Position numbers and translations under genes: made by a program. This document shows positions 1 to 11,475 of a stretch of DNA of 64,000 nucleotides, one piece after another. The stretch lies in NCBI GenBank assembly GCA_029204225.1, contig CM055106.1, positions 23,715,825 through 23,779,824 on the forward strand, read 5' to 3'. The notes beneath the pieces were generated by a model. That model searched no databases. It was not told where the DNA came from and was given only the letters and a program-made list of their open reading frames with translations. The DNA is from Diphasiastrum complanatum. Taxonomy: Eukaryota; Streptophyta; Lycopodiopsida; Lycopodiales; Lycopodiaceae. Position 1 is the stretch's first letter, and every line of letters starts with the position of its first letter.

Positions 1-482
1 AACATTTCCTAAATTATAGGAGTTAGTTCCTAGATTGTAGGAATCTTGAAGGTCAGCACAAAACCACCAATGGATGATGTGGCAACTCTGATAGATCTTA
101 TCCAAAGTGGATATGGATGAGTACAATGAGCTGTCCCACACGTGCTGGATGCAGCTTAGAGAGAGATTATGATGATTTTGTTACTGATCCATGATGGATC
201 CATTATTGAGCTAATGATGAGAAACATTGGTTTTGTGAGGCAATCTTGGAGTTTACACTCTCTTAATGCACTTTCTTTGTGGATGAATGCTAAGTAAATG
301 TTTAGGTAAACTATTTCTCTGTTATCAGGCCGTACAGTACCTGTACTTCACACGTGTGAAGCCGTGGGTCATCATTTTTTATTGTTCTTGCTTGGAAACA
401 CAAAGATTGTCAAGTAGAAGCTAGATTTGGAAGCTAGTCTTGATATAGATCAAGATCCCAAGCTACCAATCACTCTTTGTGA
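1..482 (+). repeat. Copia LTR fragment, family A type
   Basis: The last third of this stretch matches the 3' part of the intact element-A LTR (53384-54245): the order CCGTACAGTAC, then the G-box palindrome at 347-360, then GAAGCCG, GTTCTTGCTTG and ACCAATCACTCTTTGTGAT is shared. It runs straight into integrase coding sequence, so primer-binding site, gag, protease and the first third of integrase have been deleted. The left end lies outside the window. Confidence 0.6.
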
Positions 483-499
483 TCATTTGTAGATCAGAT

Positions 500-2575
500 T
501 CAGTTCTTTACTCTGAAAATCAACTTGATGCTAGAATTAAAGTATTGAAGAGTGATAATGGTGGAGAGTATATCTCCACCAAGATGATAGAGTTTTGTAA
601 ATCCAATGGCATTAAGAGAGAACTTACATGTACTTATAGTCCTCAACAAAATGGTATAGCCGAGAGGATGAATAGAACACTTTGTGAGTGTGCTAAGGCT
701 TTGAGGTTAGATGCATCTCTACCTAAGTCCTTTTGGGGAGAGGCTATTATTTGTGCAACTTATTTGTGTAATAGATTTCCATGTAAGCCCATTGGAGGCA
801 TAACATCTTATGAGGCTCTATTTTGTAAGAAGCCAAATCTTAAAGATCTAAGAATTTTCGGGTCTACTTGCTATGTTTTTCAAGCATTAGATACAAGAAA
901 AAAAGATGATCCTACTTCTATAAAGGGGATCTTTGTTGGTTATGCTGAAAATAGCAAAGGATATAGAGTCTATAATCCAATCACTAAAAAGATTTTAGTG
1001 AGTAGATATGTTACTTTTGATGAAGGTAACTACTACAAGTTGAATGAGAAAGCTTCTAATCCATCTTATGTCAAGGATCTTGTAAGGTTTGAGGAGGAGC
1101 CTACATGTGATCAAGATCTTGAAGATCCATCTAAAGATCCGAGGGCTCCAAGGAGATCTACAAGAAGGAAGGCCGAGCCCTCAAGGCTCACCTATGTTGA
1201 CAAAGGTGAACAAAGGGAAGATCTACATTCACTTACCTCTTACACTTTTCGAACTTCTATGTTTGATGAGCCAAGTTGCTTTGAAGAAGCTATGGGGTCA
1301 CAAAAATGGAGGGATGCCATGCAAAAGGAGTATGATGCTCTTATGGAGAATCATACATGGAAGCTTGTGGATCTTCCTCATGAAAGAAAGCCACTTGAGT
1401 GAAAATGGATCTATAGGTTGAAGTACAATGAAGATGGGAGCATCAACAAAGACAAGGCAAGGCTAGTGGCAAAAGGGTTCTTGCAAACCAAGGGAGTAAA
1501 TTTTGATGAAACTTTTGCTCCTGTTGCTAAGCTAGTTTCCATAAGGTTGATTATTTCTTGTGCAACTACTTTCAATTGGCCTCTATTTCAACTTGATGTG
1601 ACTAATGCTTTTCTCAATGGATATTTGGAAGAGGATATTTTCATGAGGCAACCCGAGGGCTTCATCAAAGAAGATCAAGAGAAAAAAGTGTGTTTGTTGC
1701 TAAGAAGCATTTATGGGCTTAAGCAAGCACCTAGAGCTTGGTACTCTAGGTTGAATATTTTCTTGAACTCTATTAAGTTTGTTGTAAGTGCTTATGATCC
1801 TTCTTTGTACTTAAGATTCAATGATGATAAGATCATCATTCTTATTTTGTATGTTGATGACATTATCCTTAATAGAAATGATCATGATGATATACAAGAA
1901 GTGAAAGTATCATTGTTTAAGGAGTTTAAGATGGTGGATCTTGGTAATCTTTATTTCATATTAGGAATAAAAGTTTCAAGAGACAAGGATTTGAGTTTTA
2001 TTTGTCAATCCAAATATGCTTCTTCTATCTTAGAAAAGTTCGAAATGAAAGATTGTAAAGGAGTAGAAACTCCTATGGAGCAAAATGTAAAAGTTTCTAA
2101 TAGTGATGATGAAGCATCCTTTGAGGACATCACACTATATAGGAGACTTGTAGGCTCCTTGATCTATCTTACTATAACTAGGCCTGATCTAAGTTATAGT
2201 GTAGGTAAACTAAGCCAATCCATGCAAAATCCATTGGTTTGTCATTGGAAAAATGCAAAAAGGGTGTTGAGGTACATCTCGGCATATGATGGACCTAATC
2301 TTGCCTTAAGGCCATATTCAGATGCTGATTTTGCAGGTGATAAGGTGGATAGGAGGTCCACAAGTGCTTTTGTTACCTTACTTTGCAATGGCATAGTGTC
2401 TTGGCTTTCCAAAAAGCAAGATACTATTTTTCTATCTTCAACCGAATCGGAATACAAGGCACTAACATCCACAACAAAGGAGATCCTATGGTTGAAGAGG
2501 CTTTTGGTGGAGTTGCAAGTCATGGAGGCTGAGGAGCAGCCAATAATATTTTGTGACAATCAATCAAGCCATTGA
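500..2575 (+). pseudogene. Copia integrase-RT-RNase H relic (element 1)
   Basis: Decayed pol of a family-A-like copia element. Integrase begins just before its second catalytic Asp (SDNGGEY) and retains the catalytic Glu (NGIAERMNRT) but lacks the HHCC domain and first Asp. An in-frame TGA at 1400-1402 stands where relatives have Cys before KWIYR; the same frame then continues through RT (FAPVAK, QLDVTNAFLNG, active site LYVDD near 1847-1861) and RNase H (YSDADFAG, SSTESEYKAL). The frame ends abruptly at CDNQSS, removing roughly the last 75 residues. The deletions at both ends plus the stop make this non-functional. It matches element A better than element 2 throughout. Confidence 0.9.
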
Positions 2576-2867
2576 ACACCCTTTGAGCCTTCTGAGTGTT
2601 AATAGTATTTTCTTTTGAAGCATTTCACACGTGTCAAAAGTAGGATTCAAACTAGCCAAAGTGTCTCAATCCACTTTATGTGTCTGGTCTAGATAATCTT
2701 GTCTTGTGGAATATTTGAGATCCATCTCAAATATAGTTGCAAGTTTTTCACATAGGAAGGTAGAATATCCTTGAAAATACCTATAGTAAAAGAGAGCAGC
2801 AACTTTAAGTCTGATTGGAACAAGCTCAAACATATTGCAGTTCAATAACTAAGAAGTCTTCATCTAA
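2576..2867 (+). other. Non-coding leader of element 2
   Basis: About 290 bases between the truncated element 1 and the gag start of element 2. No primer-binding site and no 5' LTR terminus are visible, so element 2 appears truncated at its left end. A near-perfect G-box palindrome (TTCACACGTGTCAA) lies at 2624-2637. Confidence 0.4.
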
Positions 2868-5800
2868 ATGGCACCTCTGGGAGGATATCTTCTAGAAGCA
2901 AATGAAAGACTAAATACTTCTAATTACTCAATTTGGAAGTTCAGAATGGAGTCTATTTTGATACTCCAAGATGTTATGGACATTGTGCTTGGTGTTGAGG
3001 AGGAGCCTCAAGCACAGGCTGAAATTCCTAAGTATAGGAAGAGAGCTAGAATGGCTCTACATTTCATTAAGATGAATGTATCTAATGAAATTTTGAGAGA
3101 GATAGGATCTTGCACTACAGCCAAAGAAGCTTGGGATGCACTTAAGTCCATCTATGAAGCAAAGAATACTTCTAGAATACTCACTCTTAGGAATCAGATT
3201 TTCCAAAGTTTCCAAAGAAGTGAAGAGAGTGCGTCAAACTATGTTCTGAGAGTTAAAGATTTACATAGAGAGCTTTCCTGTGTTGGTGTTACTATTAACC
3301 AAGATGAGCTAGTTCAATTCATTTTAAATGGCTTGAGAGATGACTATGATAATCTTGTTCAGTCTTTCACCATTAAGGAGGAGTTGCCTAATCTAGAAAC
3401 TCCTTAAGGAATTCTTATTCATGACGAATCTAGGCAAAGCTATAAACTTTCCAGGATGAACAAACTCGAGCATGGTGGAAGCGACAAATCCCTCTTTGTC
3501 AAAGACAAGCATAAAGGAAGGAGTAAGAACCAGTTCTCTCAAGCATCCAACAAAGACAAAGCCAAAGATCGAGACAAAGATGGTGAAGAGGATGATTCAT
3601 CTCATCCCTCTACTTCAAAGACCAAGAAGAAGAAAGTGAAGTATTTCTTCTGTGGCAAGAAGGAGCACTATGCCTCTAATTGCTTTAAGAAGAAAAACCA
3701 ACTGAAGCAAGCAAATCTCTCCAAAGAGATTGAAGAAGATTCTGTTGCAAGTGATGGTGTCCAGTTTTTTTTCATCACCTTTCAAGAAAGATGGAGCTTG
3801 GTACATAGATAGTGGAGCTTCTTCACATATGTGCTGTTCAAAGGAGTCGTTTGACTCAATTATACCTTACAAAGGACTTAAGAGATCTATTTACACTACG
3901 AATGATCATGAGTGCTCTATAGAAGGAATTGGCAACATTCCATTGAAACTTGCTTCTTCAAAAGTTCTTGCACTTTCTAATGTTCTTTTCATTCCAAAAA
4001 TCACAAAGAACTTGATTAGTGTGAGAAAGTTGCTTGATAATGGTTGTGATGTAAAGTTCAACTCCAATACTTGCTTTATCAAGAAACATGATGAGATCCT
4101 GACTGATGGATCTAGATGTGGTAGAATTTTGAAGTTGAATTCTTATGAGAATGCAAATCTTTGTGAAGTTGCTTTATTATCTAAAAAGGAGTTGTGGCAT
4201 AGAAGGTTGGGGCATCCTAACTTTAAATCTATGTCTTCTATGGTCAAGAAAGTGAAGGCAATTGGTCTTCCAAAATCTCTTTCCAAAGATTTCAAGCCTT
4301 ATGAGGCTTGTGCTATTGCAAAATCACATAGAAAGCCATATCAGAAGTCTTTTATCAAGACTACTCATCCTTTGGAGCTTATACACTCGGATGTACATTT
4401 TTCTTCTTCTAAAAGTATTGGTGGTGCAACATGTTTTGTCACCTTTATTGATGACTTTACTAGATATACTTGGTTGTATCTACTTTCTTCAAAAGCTATG
4501 GTATTTGATCACTTCCTAATCTTGAAAGCTTATGTTGAGAAACAGTTTTCTTTCAAAATTAAAGCTTTAAGATGTGATGGAGGAGGTGAATACATCTCCA
4601 ACAAGTTTCATGAATACTGTGAAGGTGAAGGAATAAAGAGAGAGTTTTCTTGTGCTTATTCTCCATCTCAAAATGGAGTTGCTAAGAGGAAAAACAGATC
4701 TTTATGTGAATGTGCTAAAACAATTCAAGTTGAAGCTTCTTTGCCTATTGAATATTGGGGTGAAACTATAAATTGTGCAAACCATTTGTGCAATAGATTA
4801 CCTCACAATGCACTTGCTGGAAAATCACCTTTTGAAGTCTTCTTTAAGAAGAAACCTAAGGTAGATTACCTTAGAGTTTTTGGTTGTGCTTGCTTTGTTC
4901 ATGTTCCCTTGGAAACAAGGAAAAGAGATGATCCTAATTCTATTAAAGAGATCATGGTTGGATATGCATCCAACAAGAAAGCTTACAGAATCTATGTTTC
5001 CTCTACCTCAACTACAATTTAGAGTAGGGATGTTATATTCCATGAGGATCAAAAATACATTCTTGAAGAGGCCGAGTTCAAGATTCTCACAAAGATACTC
5101 CAATCATCACCCTTGAAGACTATCATGGAGAGATGGGGCCGAGAATCGAGGAGGAGTCACCTCGAATCTTTTCACCAAAGAGATCTCAAAGAGAAATATT
5201 TGAGCCTAGGAGACTTGCTTATGAAGATAGAGGCAAGCAAGTGGAAATCAACTCCACTAATTGTGCTTATTTTATTTCACATGAGGAGCCAAAGGATGTA
5301 TATGATACACTCAACTCGAAGGAATGGTACCTTGCCATGAAGGAGGAATATGATGCTTTGATGGCCAACAAGACATGGGAGCTTGCGGATCTTCCATCCA
5401 ACAAGCACACCATTGGTTGCAAGTGGGTTTTTCGAGTCAAGTATAATCAAGATGGCACAATCAGCAAGTACAAGGCTAGACTTTGTGCTAAAGGTTTTGC
5501 TCAAGTTTATGGACTTGATTATGAGGAGACTTTTGCTCCAGTTGCAAAGATGGTATCAATTAGAATCATAATTTCTGTTGCTTGTTTTTTCAATTGGCAA
5601 GTTCTTCAATTAGATGTCTCTAATACATTTTTAAATGGATATCTAGAAGGAGAGATTTATATGGATCATCCTATTGGGTTCATCCATGACAAAGACAAAG
5701 TTTGCTTGCTCTTCAAAAGTCTATATAGACTAAAGCAAGCTCCAAGGTCATGGTATTCTCAACTTAACACCTTTCTTGAGTCACTAGGATTTAATCTTAG

Positions 5801-6859
5801 TAACTATGATCCTTCCTTATATGTCAAGTTTTTTGATAAAGATATTGTCATCCTTCTTATTTATGTTGATGATATCATTCTAACAGGAAGTAATATCAAG
5901 TTAGTTGAGGAAACCAAGATTGCACTTGGAAAAGAGTCCAAGATGCAAGATCTTGGAAAAATTCACTACATACTAGGATTAGATATTGACTTTCTTAAAG
6001 ATAGAGCTTTTGTATGTCAATCCAAGTATGCTCTTTCAATATTAAAAAAGTTCAATATGTTAGATTGTAAGAGTATAGAAACTCCTATGGAACAAAATTT
6101 AAAAGACCCTAACAAAGGTGATGAAAGATCCTTCATGGACATCACACTTTTTAGGAGTCTTATAGGCTCCTTAATTTGGCTCACAATAACTAGACGTGAC
6201 ATAAGCTTTAGTATTCATAAATTGAGCCAAGCTATGCAAAATCCTACTATTTATCATTGGAAAATGGCCAGGAGAGTGCTTAGATATATATCTTCAATTT
6301 TTTATTATGGTTTATTGTATAAAAGTGAAGATCTTTCTATTGTTGGTTATTCTGACTAGATTTTGCAAGTGATAGAGCAGATCTAAAATCTACAAGTGCT
6401 TATGTCATATATCTTGGAGGAAACTTGATATCTTGGCTTTCCAAAAAGCAAGATACTGTATCACTCTCATCATGTGAAGCTGAGTACAAGGCACTCACTA
6501 CAACAACAAAGGAAGTGCTTTGAATCAAGAGGTTACTAGTGGAGCTAAAGATAATCATGGAAGAGGATCTACCTATGATCATGTGTGACAACATTTCAGC
6601 TCAAGCCCTTGCCAACAACCCAATATTCCATGCAAGGAGCAAGCATATCGAAGTTGCACATCACTTCGTGAGAGAGAAGCTCATTGGAGGGAAAATCTAC
6701 TTGGAGCACATCAACACATCATCTTGTATTGCTGATATGCTCACCAAACCTTTGAGCAAAAGTTCCTTCATCAAGCATAGAGCCAATCTTGGAGTAATAC
6801 CGAGATCCATGTTCAAGTCAATATATATTATTTTTAGGAGTGTTGAAATGGAAAAATAA
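2868..6859 (+). pseudogene. Copia gag-pol pseudogene (element 2)
   Basis: Near full-length copia polyprotein broken in several places. Gag starts at the ATG at 2868 (motif NYSIWKFRMES); a TAA at 3405-3407 interrupts it. The zinc knuckle around 3642 has Tyr instead of its first Cys (YFFCGKKEHYASNC). A frameshift in a T run near 3764-3771 leads into protease (YIDSGASSHM), the integrase HHCC region (LWHRRLGHPN) and the core with D (IHSDVHF), D (RCDGGGEY) and Glu changed to Lys (NGVAKRKNR). A TAG at 5020-5022 precedes SRDVIF, a further frameshift lies near 5130, then RT with LIYVDD. Another frameshift at about 6357 and a TGA at 6521-6523 (usually Trp) fall in RNase H. The last codons run into the 3' LTR at 6841. 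Loss of the integrase Glu alone would inactivate it. Confidence 0.92.
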
Positions 6860-7635
6860 TCCATCTTGACTTTAGGCTTGCTGCAAATATTGTACCATGC
6901 AAGTATGTTGTTCATAAATGCAAAATGCCAAGTTTGGCCTAGATAGAACTCGAGTAACATGGATATGTCATATCTAGAATGATGAGTACAACTTGCATAT
7001 AGTTTGTAGACATAGAATTAGCAAAATTATGCTTGTAGAAACTCGTGGCAATTCACATGCATTAATTGTAAGTGATCCATAGTATCATGCAAGGCATGCA
7101 CAAAGTGTAATGGACACATGCATGATGATTTGTATATTTCTAGTTAGAACTAGGACACTTGGAAAAAGTTGGTAGAGATTCATGCATGAGAAGTGACAAA
7201 TGTTTTCATAGACTCTAGTTTTCACTTTAGATGTCATTTAATGATGGATAGATGTGGTTCTACCTCGAGCTACCTCAAACTCCATAAATATGTGTAGCTC
7301 TCCTCGTATTTTGTGATGAAGAACCAAAGCTTTGTAGGTATCTCATACCATTTTGGATACAAACAATTTTTGCTTGTTATCTCTCTATCTTTCTCTCTCT
7401 AACTCATGTTGAGGCTAATGCTTATACACTGATATCTTGTACTTTTGCTCATTATTGATTCATTGCTATCATATTCTGATGCTTAGCATGCTAGATTGTG
7501 GTTAAGCCATAACTTTTGTACTAAATCTTGCTAATCAATCTAGAATCAAGTTATTGTGCTAATCATAAAGCTTAATTAGATCCATCATACTTGTGGACAT
7601 TCCCCACACGTGTGAATTCTGAAAATTTTGTCAAA
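6841..7635 (+). repeat. 3' LTR of element 2 (right end uncertain)
   Basis: Begins TGTTGAAATGG directly after AGGAG, the same context in which the intact element's 3' LTR begins (GGAGTGTTGAAAA). Contains the G-box CACACGTGTGAA near 7605-7616. The right end is inferred only from where homology to a different LTR family (D) starts; no clean CA end or target duplication was found, so it is probably truncated. Confidence 0.5.
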
Positions 7636-8107
7636 CAGAAGTTTGCCTGCGTGCGAGACGAGTCCTGTGATCAGGATCCATAGAGATCCACAAGTCCGCT
7701 AGTAAGCGAGACATCCACTCGTGAGAGAACTGTATTTCTCTCACGCCAACACACTGCGTGGATCTGCATGCAGTGCTTGAAGAATAAAAAAAAAACAATA
7801 GATGATCTTGTAGCCATTGTGCACATGTCTTCTTTTATGATGTATGATCTTGAATACAAATGTATCTGTTGTTACTCATGTGTCTGATTCTCCCATTCAT
7901 TTAATTCCGCACATTGGTTGAATTTGTCGAATGCTACATTAATTATAAACGTAGATCAACAGTGCCTGACTACATTATGGAGGACTGTAGGAGTGATTCA
8001 GCTGGCAGTGTCCAACAATCGCATCTGAACTCCATCCGAATCACATTGAATCGTTTGCTTCGCTTTCGCGACTGTTCGCGACCGCGACACATCCCAGCGA
8101 ATCATCA
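7636..8107 (+). repeat. LTR of copia family D (plus copy, left-truncated)
   Basis: Reverse complement of 9021-9524 and of 21687-22023 over most of its length, for example GCGTGGATCTGCATGCAGTG. It ends in CATCA, one base before a perfect primer-binding site, so it is a 5' LTR. The left part is missing where it abuts the LTR of element 2. Confidence 0.75.
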
Positions 8108-8108
8108 G

Positions 8109-8120
8109 TGGTATCAGAGC
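8109..8120 (+). other. Primer-binding site (initiator tRNA-Met), family D
   Basis: TGGTATCAGAGC, the standard plant copia primer-binding site complementary to the 3' end of initiator tRNA-Met, one base downstream of the LTR end at 8107. Confidence 0.85.
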
Positions 8121-8223
8121 CTACCTATCTTATCATAATTTGACATAGCCAAGAAGCTATCAGATCTAGGAGGCCAAGCATTCAGACAAACAACCATCAA
8201 CAAGAGAACAAACTTCAGAAGCA

Positions 8224-8709
8224 ATGGCTTCAATCAGCAGCATGTAGAGCAAGATCTGCACAATTCTTGATTCTTCAGGATCTAACTTTCTAGCCTGGAA
8301 AGTTAAGACATCGTTGATACTCAAGGGTGAAGGTTTATTCCCCTGGGTGGGTGGCACAGAGGAGATGCCTACGACATCAGACAAGGAGCTATGCGAGTGG
8401 AGGGAGAAGAATGACAAGGCAGTAGCCTTGCTATCTTCATCCATCGAAGATAGTCTCACACTTGACCTGGCCACACTCTCCAAAGAAAAGGAGATGTGGG
8501 ATGCAATGCTCACGAGATTTTAGACGAAATCAAAAAGTCAAATAATGATGCTGGAAGATCATCTGACGAATTTACAGTGGGATGGGAAAGACCTCACTTC
8601 TTTCGTAAGAAAGATGAAGGATCTATTTCTATCACTACATAACTCTGGAGCAAAGAACACAGTGTCAGCTGAGAAGCAACTAACTTACTTGTTGAATGCA
8701 TTCGCGTGA
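8224..8709 (+). pseudogene. Copia gag N-terminal relic, family D
   Basis: Starts at the ATG at 8224 (MASISSM) and shows the gag signature FLAWKVKTSL, then WREKNDKAVALLSSSI and KEMWDAML, followed by the RKMKDLFLSLHNSG segment. In-frame stops occur after residue 7, at 8521-8523 and at the end (NAFA then TGA). It is cut off before the zinc knuckles. It is the same gene as the minus-strand fragment at 21191-21566. Translation without the stops gives an unbroken frame, so decay is by substitution. Confidence 0.8.
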
Positions 8710-9020
8710 AACATGGTCTCTCTATCTCTGGCGTTCTCTCTCTCTCTCTCTCTCTCTCTCTACGTAGCTCGTCTCTCTCACATTTTTGGTCTTCAATTCT
8801 TCCTGGTGATCAATGAATGCAATAATGATCGTTTGCATGCCAGGCGGCATGGCCAAGGATGGTTAGAGATGGCATGGCGCATACTAACAATTAAGTTGTT
8901 GCTTTTTGCCATTTTGTGTTAAGTCATATTATGTGTCAGAATGGGCGTACTTAGCTAGCCGGTTTGATGTAAAATCTCGTTTGAAGTTTTGTATCTTTGG
9001 CACTTGATGTTGGCAGATAG
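8710..9020. other. Unassigned spacer with CT microsatellite
   Basis: No coding match. A short CT tract lies at about 8737-8761. The spacer separates the plus-strand family D fragment from the minus-strand family D LTR. Confidence 0.4.
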
Positions 9021-9524
9021 TGATGTGAAGAAATTCACGGTCACGAAACAGTCACGAAAGCGAAGCAACCACGATTCAATGCGATTCGGATGGAGTTCAG
9101 ATGTGTTGCTGGACACTGCCAGCTGAATCACTCCTATAGTCCTCTAGAATGTAGCCAGGCACTGCTGATCTACATTTATAAATTAATGTAGCATTCAACA
9201 AATTCAACCAATGTGCAGAATTAAAATGAATGAGAGAATCAAACACACGAATAACAGCAGATACATTTGCATCCAATATCATACATCACAAAAGAAGTCA
9301 TGTGCACAATGGCTACAAGATCATCTTTTGATTTTCTCTGATTCTTCAAGCACTGCATGCAGATCCACGCAATGCGTTGACGTGAGAGAAATACAGTTCT
9401 CTCATGAGTGGATGTCTCACTTACTAGCAGACTTATGGATCACTATGGATCCTGCTCACAGAACTCGTCTCGCACACATGCAGACTTCTTGTCTGTATTT
9501 CGTCTTGATTGCTTACTAGCATCA
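9021..9524 (-). repeat. 3' LTR of minus-strand family D element
   Basis: Inverted copy of 7636-8107 and direct copy of 21687-22023. On the minus strand it begins TGATGCTAG after a purine-rich run (about 9526-9541, mostly A) and ends TTCACATCA at 9021. No primer-binding site follows its end, consistent with a 3' LTR. The left flank is GATAG; the partner duplication cannot be checked because the 5' LTR is truncated. Confidence 0.75.
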
Positions 9525-9739
9525 GACTACTTTTTTTTTTATCAAATATTATCCAGTAAGTATATAGTTGCTCTATGTAACTTTAAGATTAGAGTAATTA
9601 AGCATCTACAACTAATCAAAAAATTACAAGAGTGGCAGATTAGCCATGACCTAGAGTGTATCTGTTGACGTCATGCCATTAGATCAAACATTTGTACTTA
9701 TGGATACTTGTATGATCTTACTGGTACTCTCTAGAGCGT

Positions 9740-11216
9740 GAGAGCAGTAAAGGTTTCGCAAAGTTTTTTGTGTCGCGTCGTTAAACGATCATTGCAGAAG
9801 TCAGTGAAGCGATTTGAGATGTATTCGCCACCTCGATCTGTCCTTATGTGCTTCACTTTGCTGCATGTACATCTTTTAACTCAATTCACATATTCTGTAA
9901 ATTTATCAAGTGCTTCAGATATATTCTGAATAAAATACACTCTGACAAATCTGCTATAGTCATCAATGAAGGTTATATAATACTTTGAACCTCCTACTGA
10001 GATCACATTGAATGGTCCGTATATGTCAGAATGCACTAACTCCAGAGTCTTAGTCATTCTATAGGAGTCTTTGATGAATGCAGTGCGTGACATCTTGCCC
10101 TTCAAACATGCATCACAGGTGGTCAAACTGGTTGCATTCGAGATGTTGACCCCTATTATCGCAAGTCATCATGAGTCTCATGCACCAAATCTGCAGGTAG
10201 GCATACCTTCAGATGATATAGGTTTTCTTTCCTTTTGCCTTTCAATGTACTGGTACTGGCGTCAATCACGTTGCATGCTTCGTTAGAAAATGTCACACGC
10301 ATCCCTGCATCTGCTATTCTTGCTAAAGAAAGCAAGTCTTGTTGCAGAGTAGGCACGAAGAGAAAGTCTTCGAGTCGTCTGTGTCTGCCATTAGTGTTGA
10401 GCCATAGTGAACCAATACCCTTCACTTGATGTCTAGATTCATCTCCAAGAACTACAAATCTTGAAAAATCTGCACTTCTGAAATCAGACATTATTCGTCT
10501 TGATGTCACGAAGTGTGAGGTGGCTCTTGAATCTAGGATCACCTCCTGTGTGTCAGATGTTGATGCTGCACACACGTCTTCACAGATGTAGGCGGTCGAA
10601 CAATTTTTGTTCATTCTTTTATCGCCCATCTTCGAGCTCTCAGGCTCCTCGACATAGGATGAACTGTTATTGTTCTCCTATTTGTTCTGTGCTGATTTGT
10701 TCCTCGAGTTTAGGTGGCAATCCATGGCTGCATGACCCTTCTTATGATAGTGAATACACTCAATTTTTGGATTGAGCCAACATGTATCAACCGTATGCCC
10801 ATCTTTTCTGCATCTCATGCAAGTCTTCTTGTCTGCACCTTGCTACTTCGACCTCCCTTTGCTCTTCTAGTTGCTTTTGCTTGTTTCCTCTGTTTGCTGA
10901 TCACGATCCTGCCTTTGATTTGACTCCCTCTTAGGCTTAAATTGTTTCTTGGATTTTTCTTTGGTGTCGTAGAAGGTCTGGTCAGAACCATCCTTGTGAT
11001 CAAGGTGTTCTCTGGCCTCGACTTCCTCTCGAATCTCGACAATTGCCTTTTCGAGGTTCATTGTAGGATCTTTTGCAAGCAGGGTCCTCGTTGTCTAGAA
11101 TGATTTGGGTAAGGCTCTCAACAGGTAAGTGAGCTGCTTCTCAGCTGACACTGCATTCTCTACCCCAGAGTTGTGTAGTGATAGGAATAGATCCTTCATC
11201 TTTCTTACGCAAGAAG
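9740..11216 (-). pseudogene. Copia gag C-terminus, protease and partial integrase (family D)
   Basis: Minus-strand relic continuing the gag begun at 21566; the 10-kb element E4 was inserted between the two halves. Reading down from 11216: gag (FLSLHNSGVEN, SAEKQLTYLLRAL), two zinc knuckles around 10740-10830 (CMRCRKDGHTVDTC intact, then one whose second Cys is Tyr), protease with the active site altered to DSRATSHF (Gly to Arg), integrase first Asp (LVHSDIYGPF, FIDDYSRFVRVYF) and a short piece with TDRGGEYIS near 9810-9830. RT and RNase H are missing before the 3' LTR. There are multiple stops and frameshifts. Two knuckles distinguish this family from the single-knuckle elements in the window. 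Confidence 0.85.
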
Positions 11217-11475
11217 TGTCAACAATCAGAAATGCAACATCAAGCATTCACCATAAGCAATCACCAAGTAAGGAGCTGGAAGACGAACACGCAATACCAC
11301 TCTATCACACTAACTTCATACTGAATATGAAATGTATATATAAACCCTGAATTCTGATAGAGAGAGAAAACCTACGAATTGACTAATAGACTAGTCTAAT
11401 TACAGCTTGTAACAACTGTCAACATTAATGTACATCGTAAACAGTAACAATGAAGTTTATCATTGATTTCTAACA
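11217..11475 (-). repeat. 3' LTR of element E4
   Basis: 259 bp, on the plus strand TGTCAACA...TCTAACA. Direct repeat of 20939-21190 with several substitutions and small indels, so the element is clearly older than element A. The RNase H stop codon lies in its first bases on the coding strand. Confidence 0.9.
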
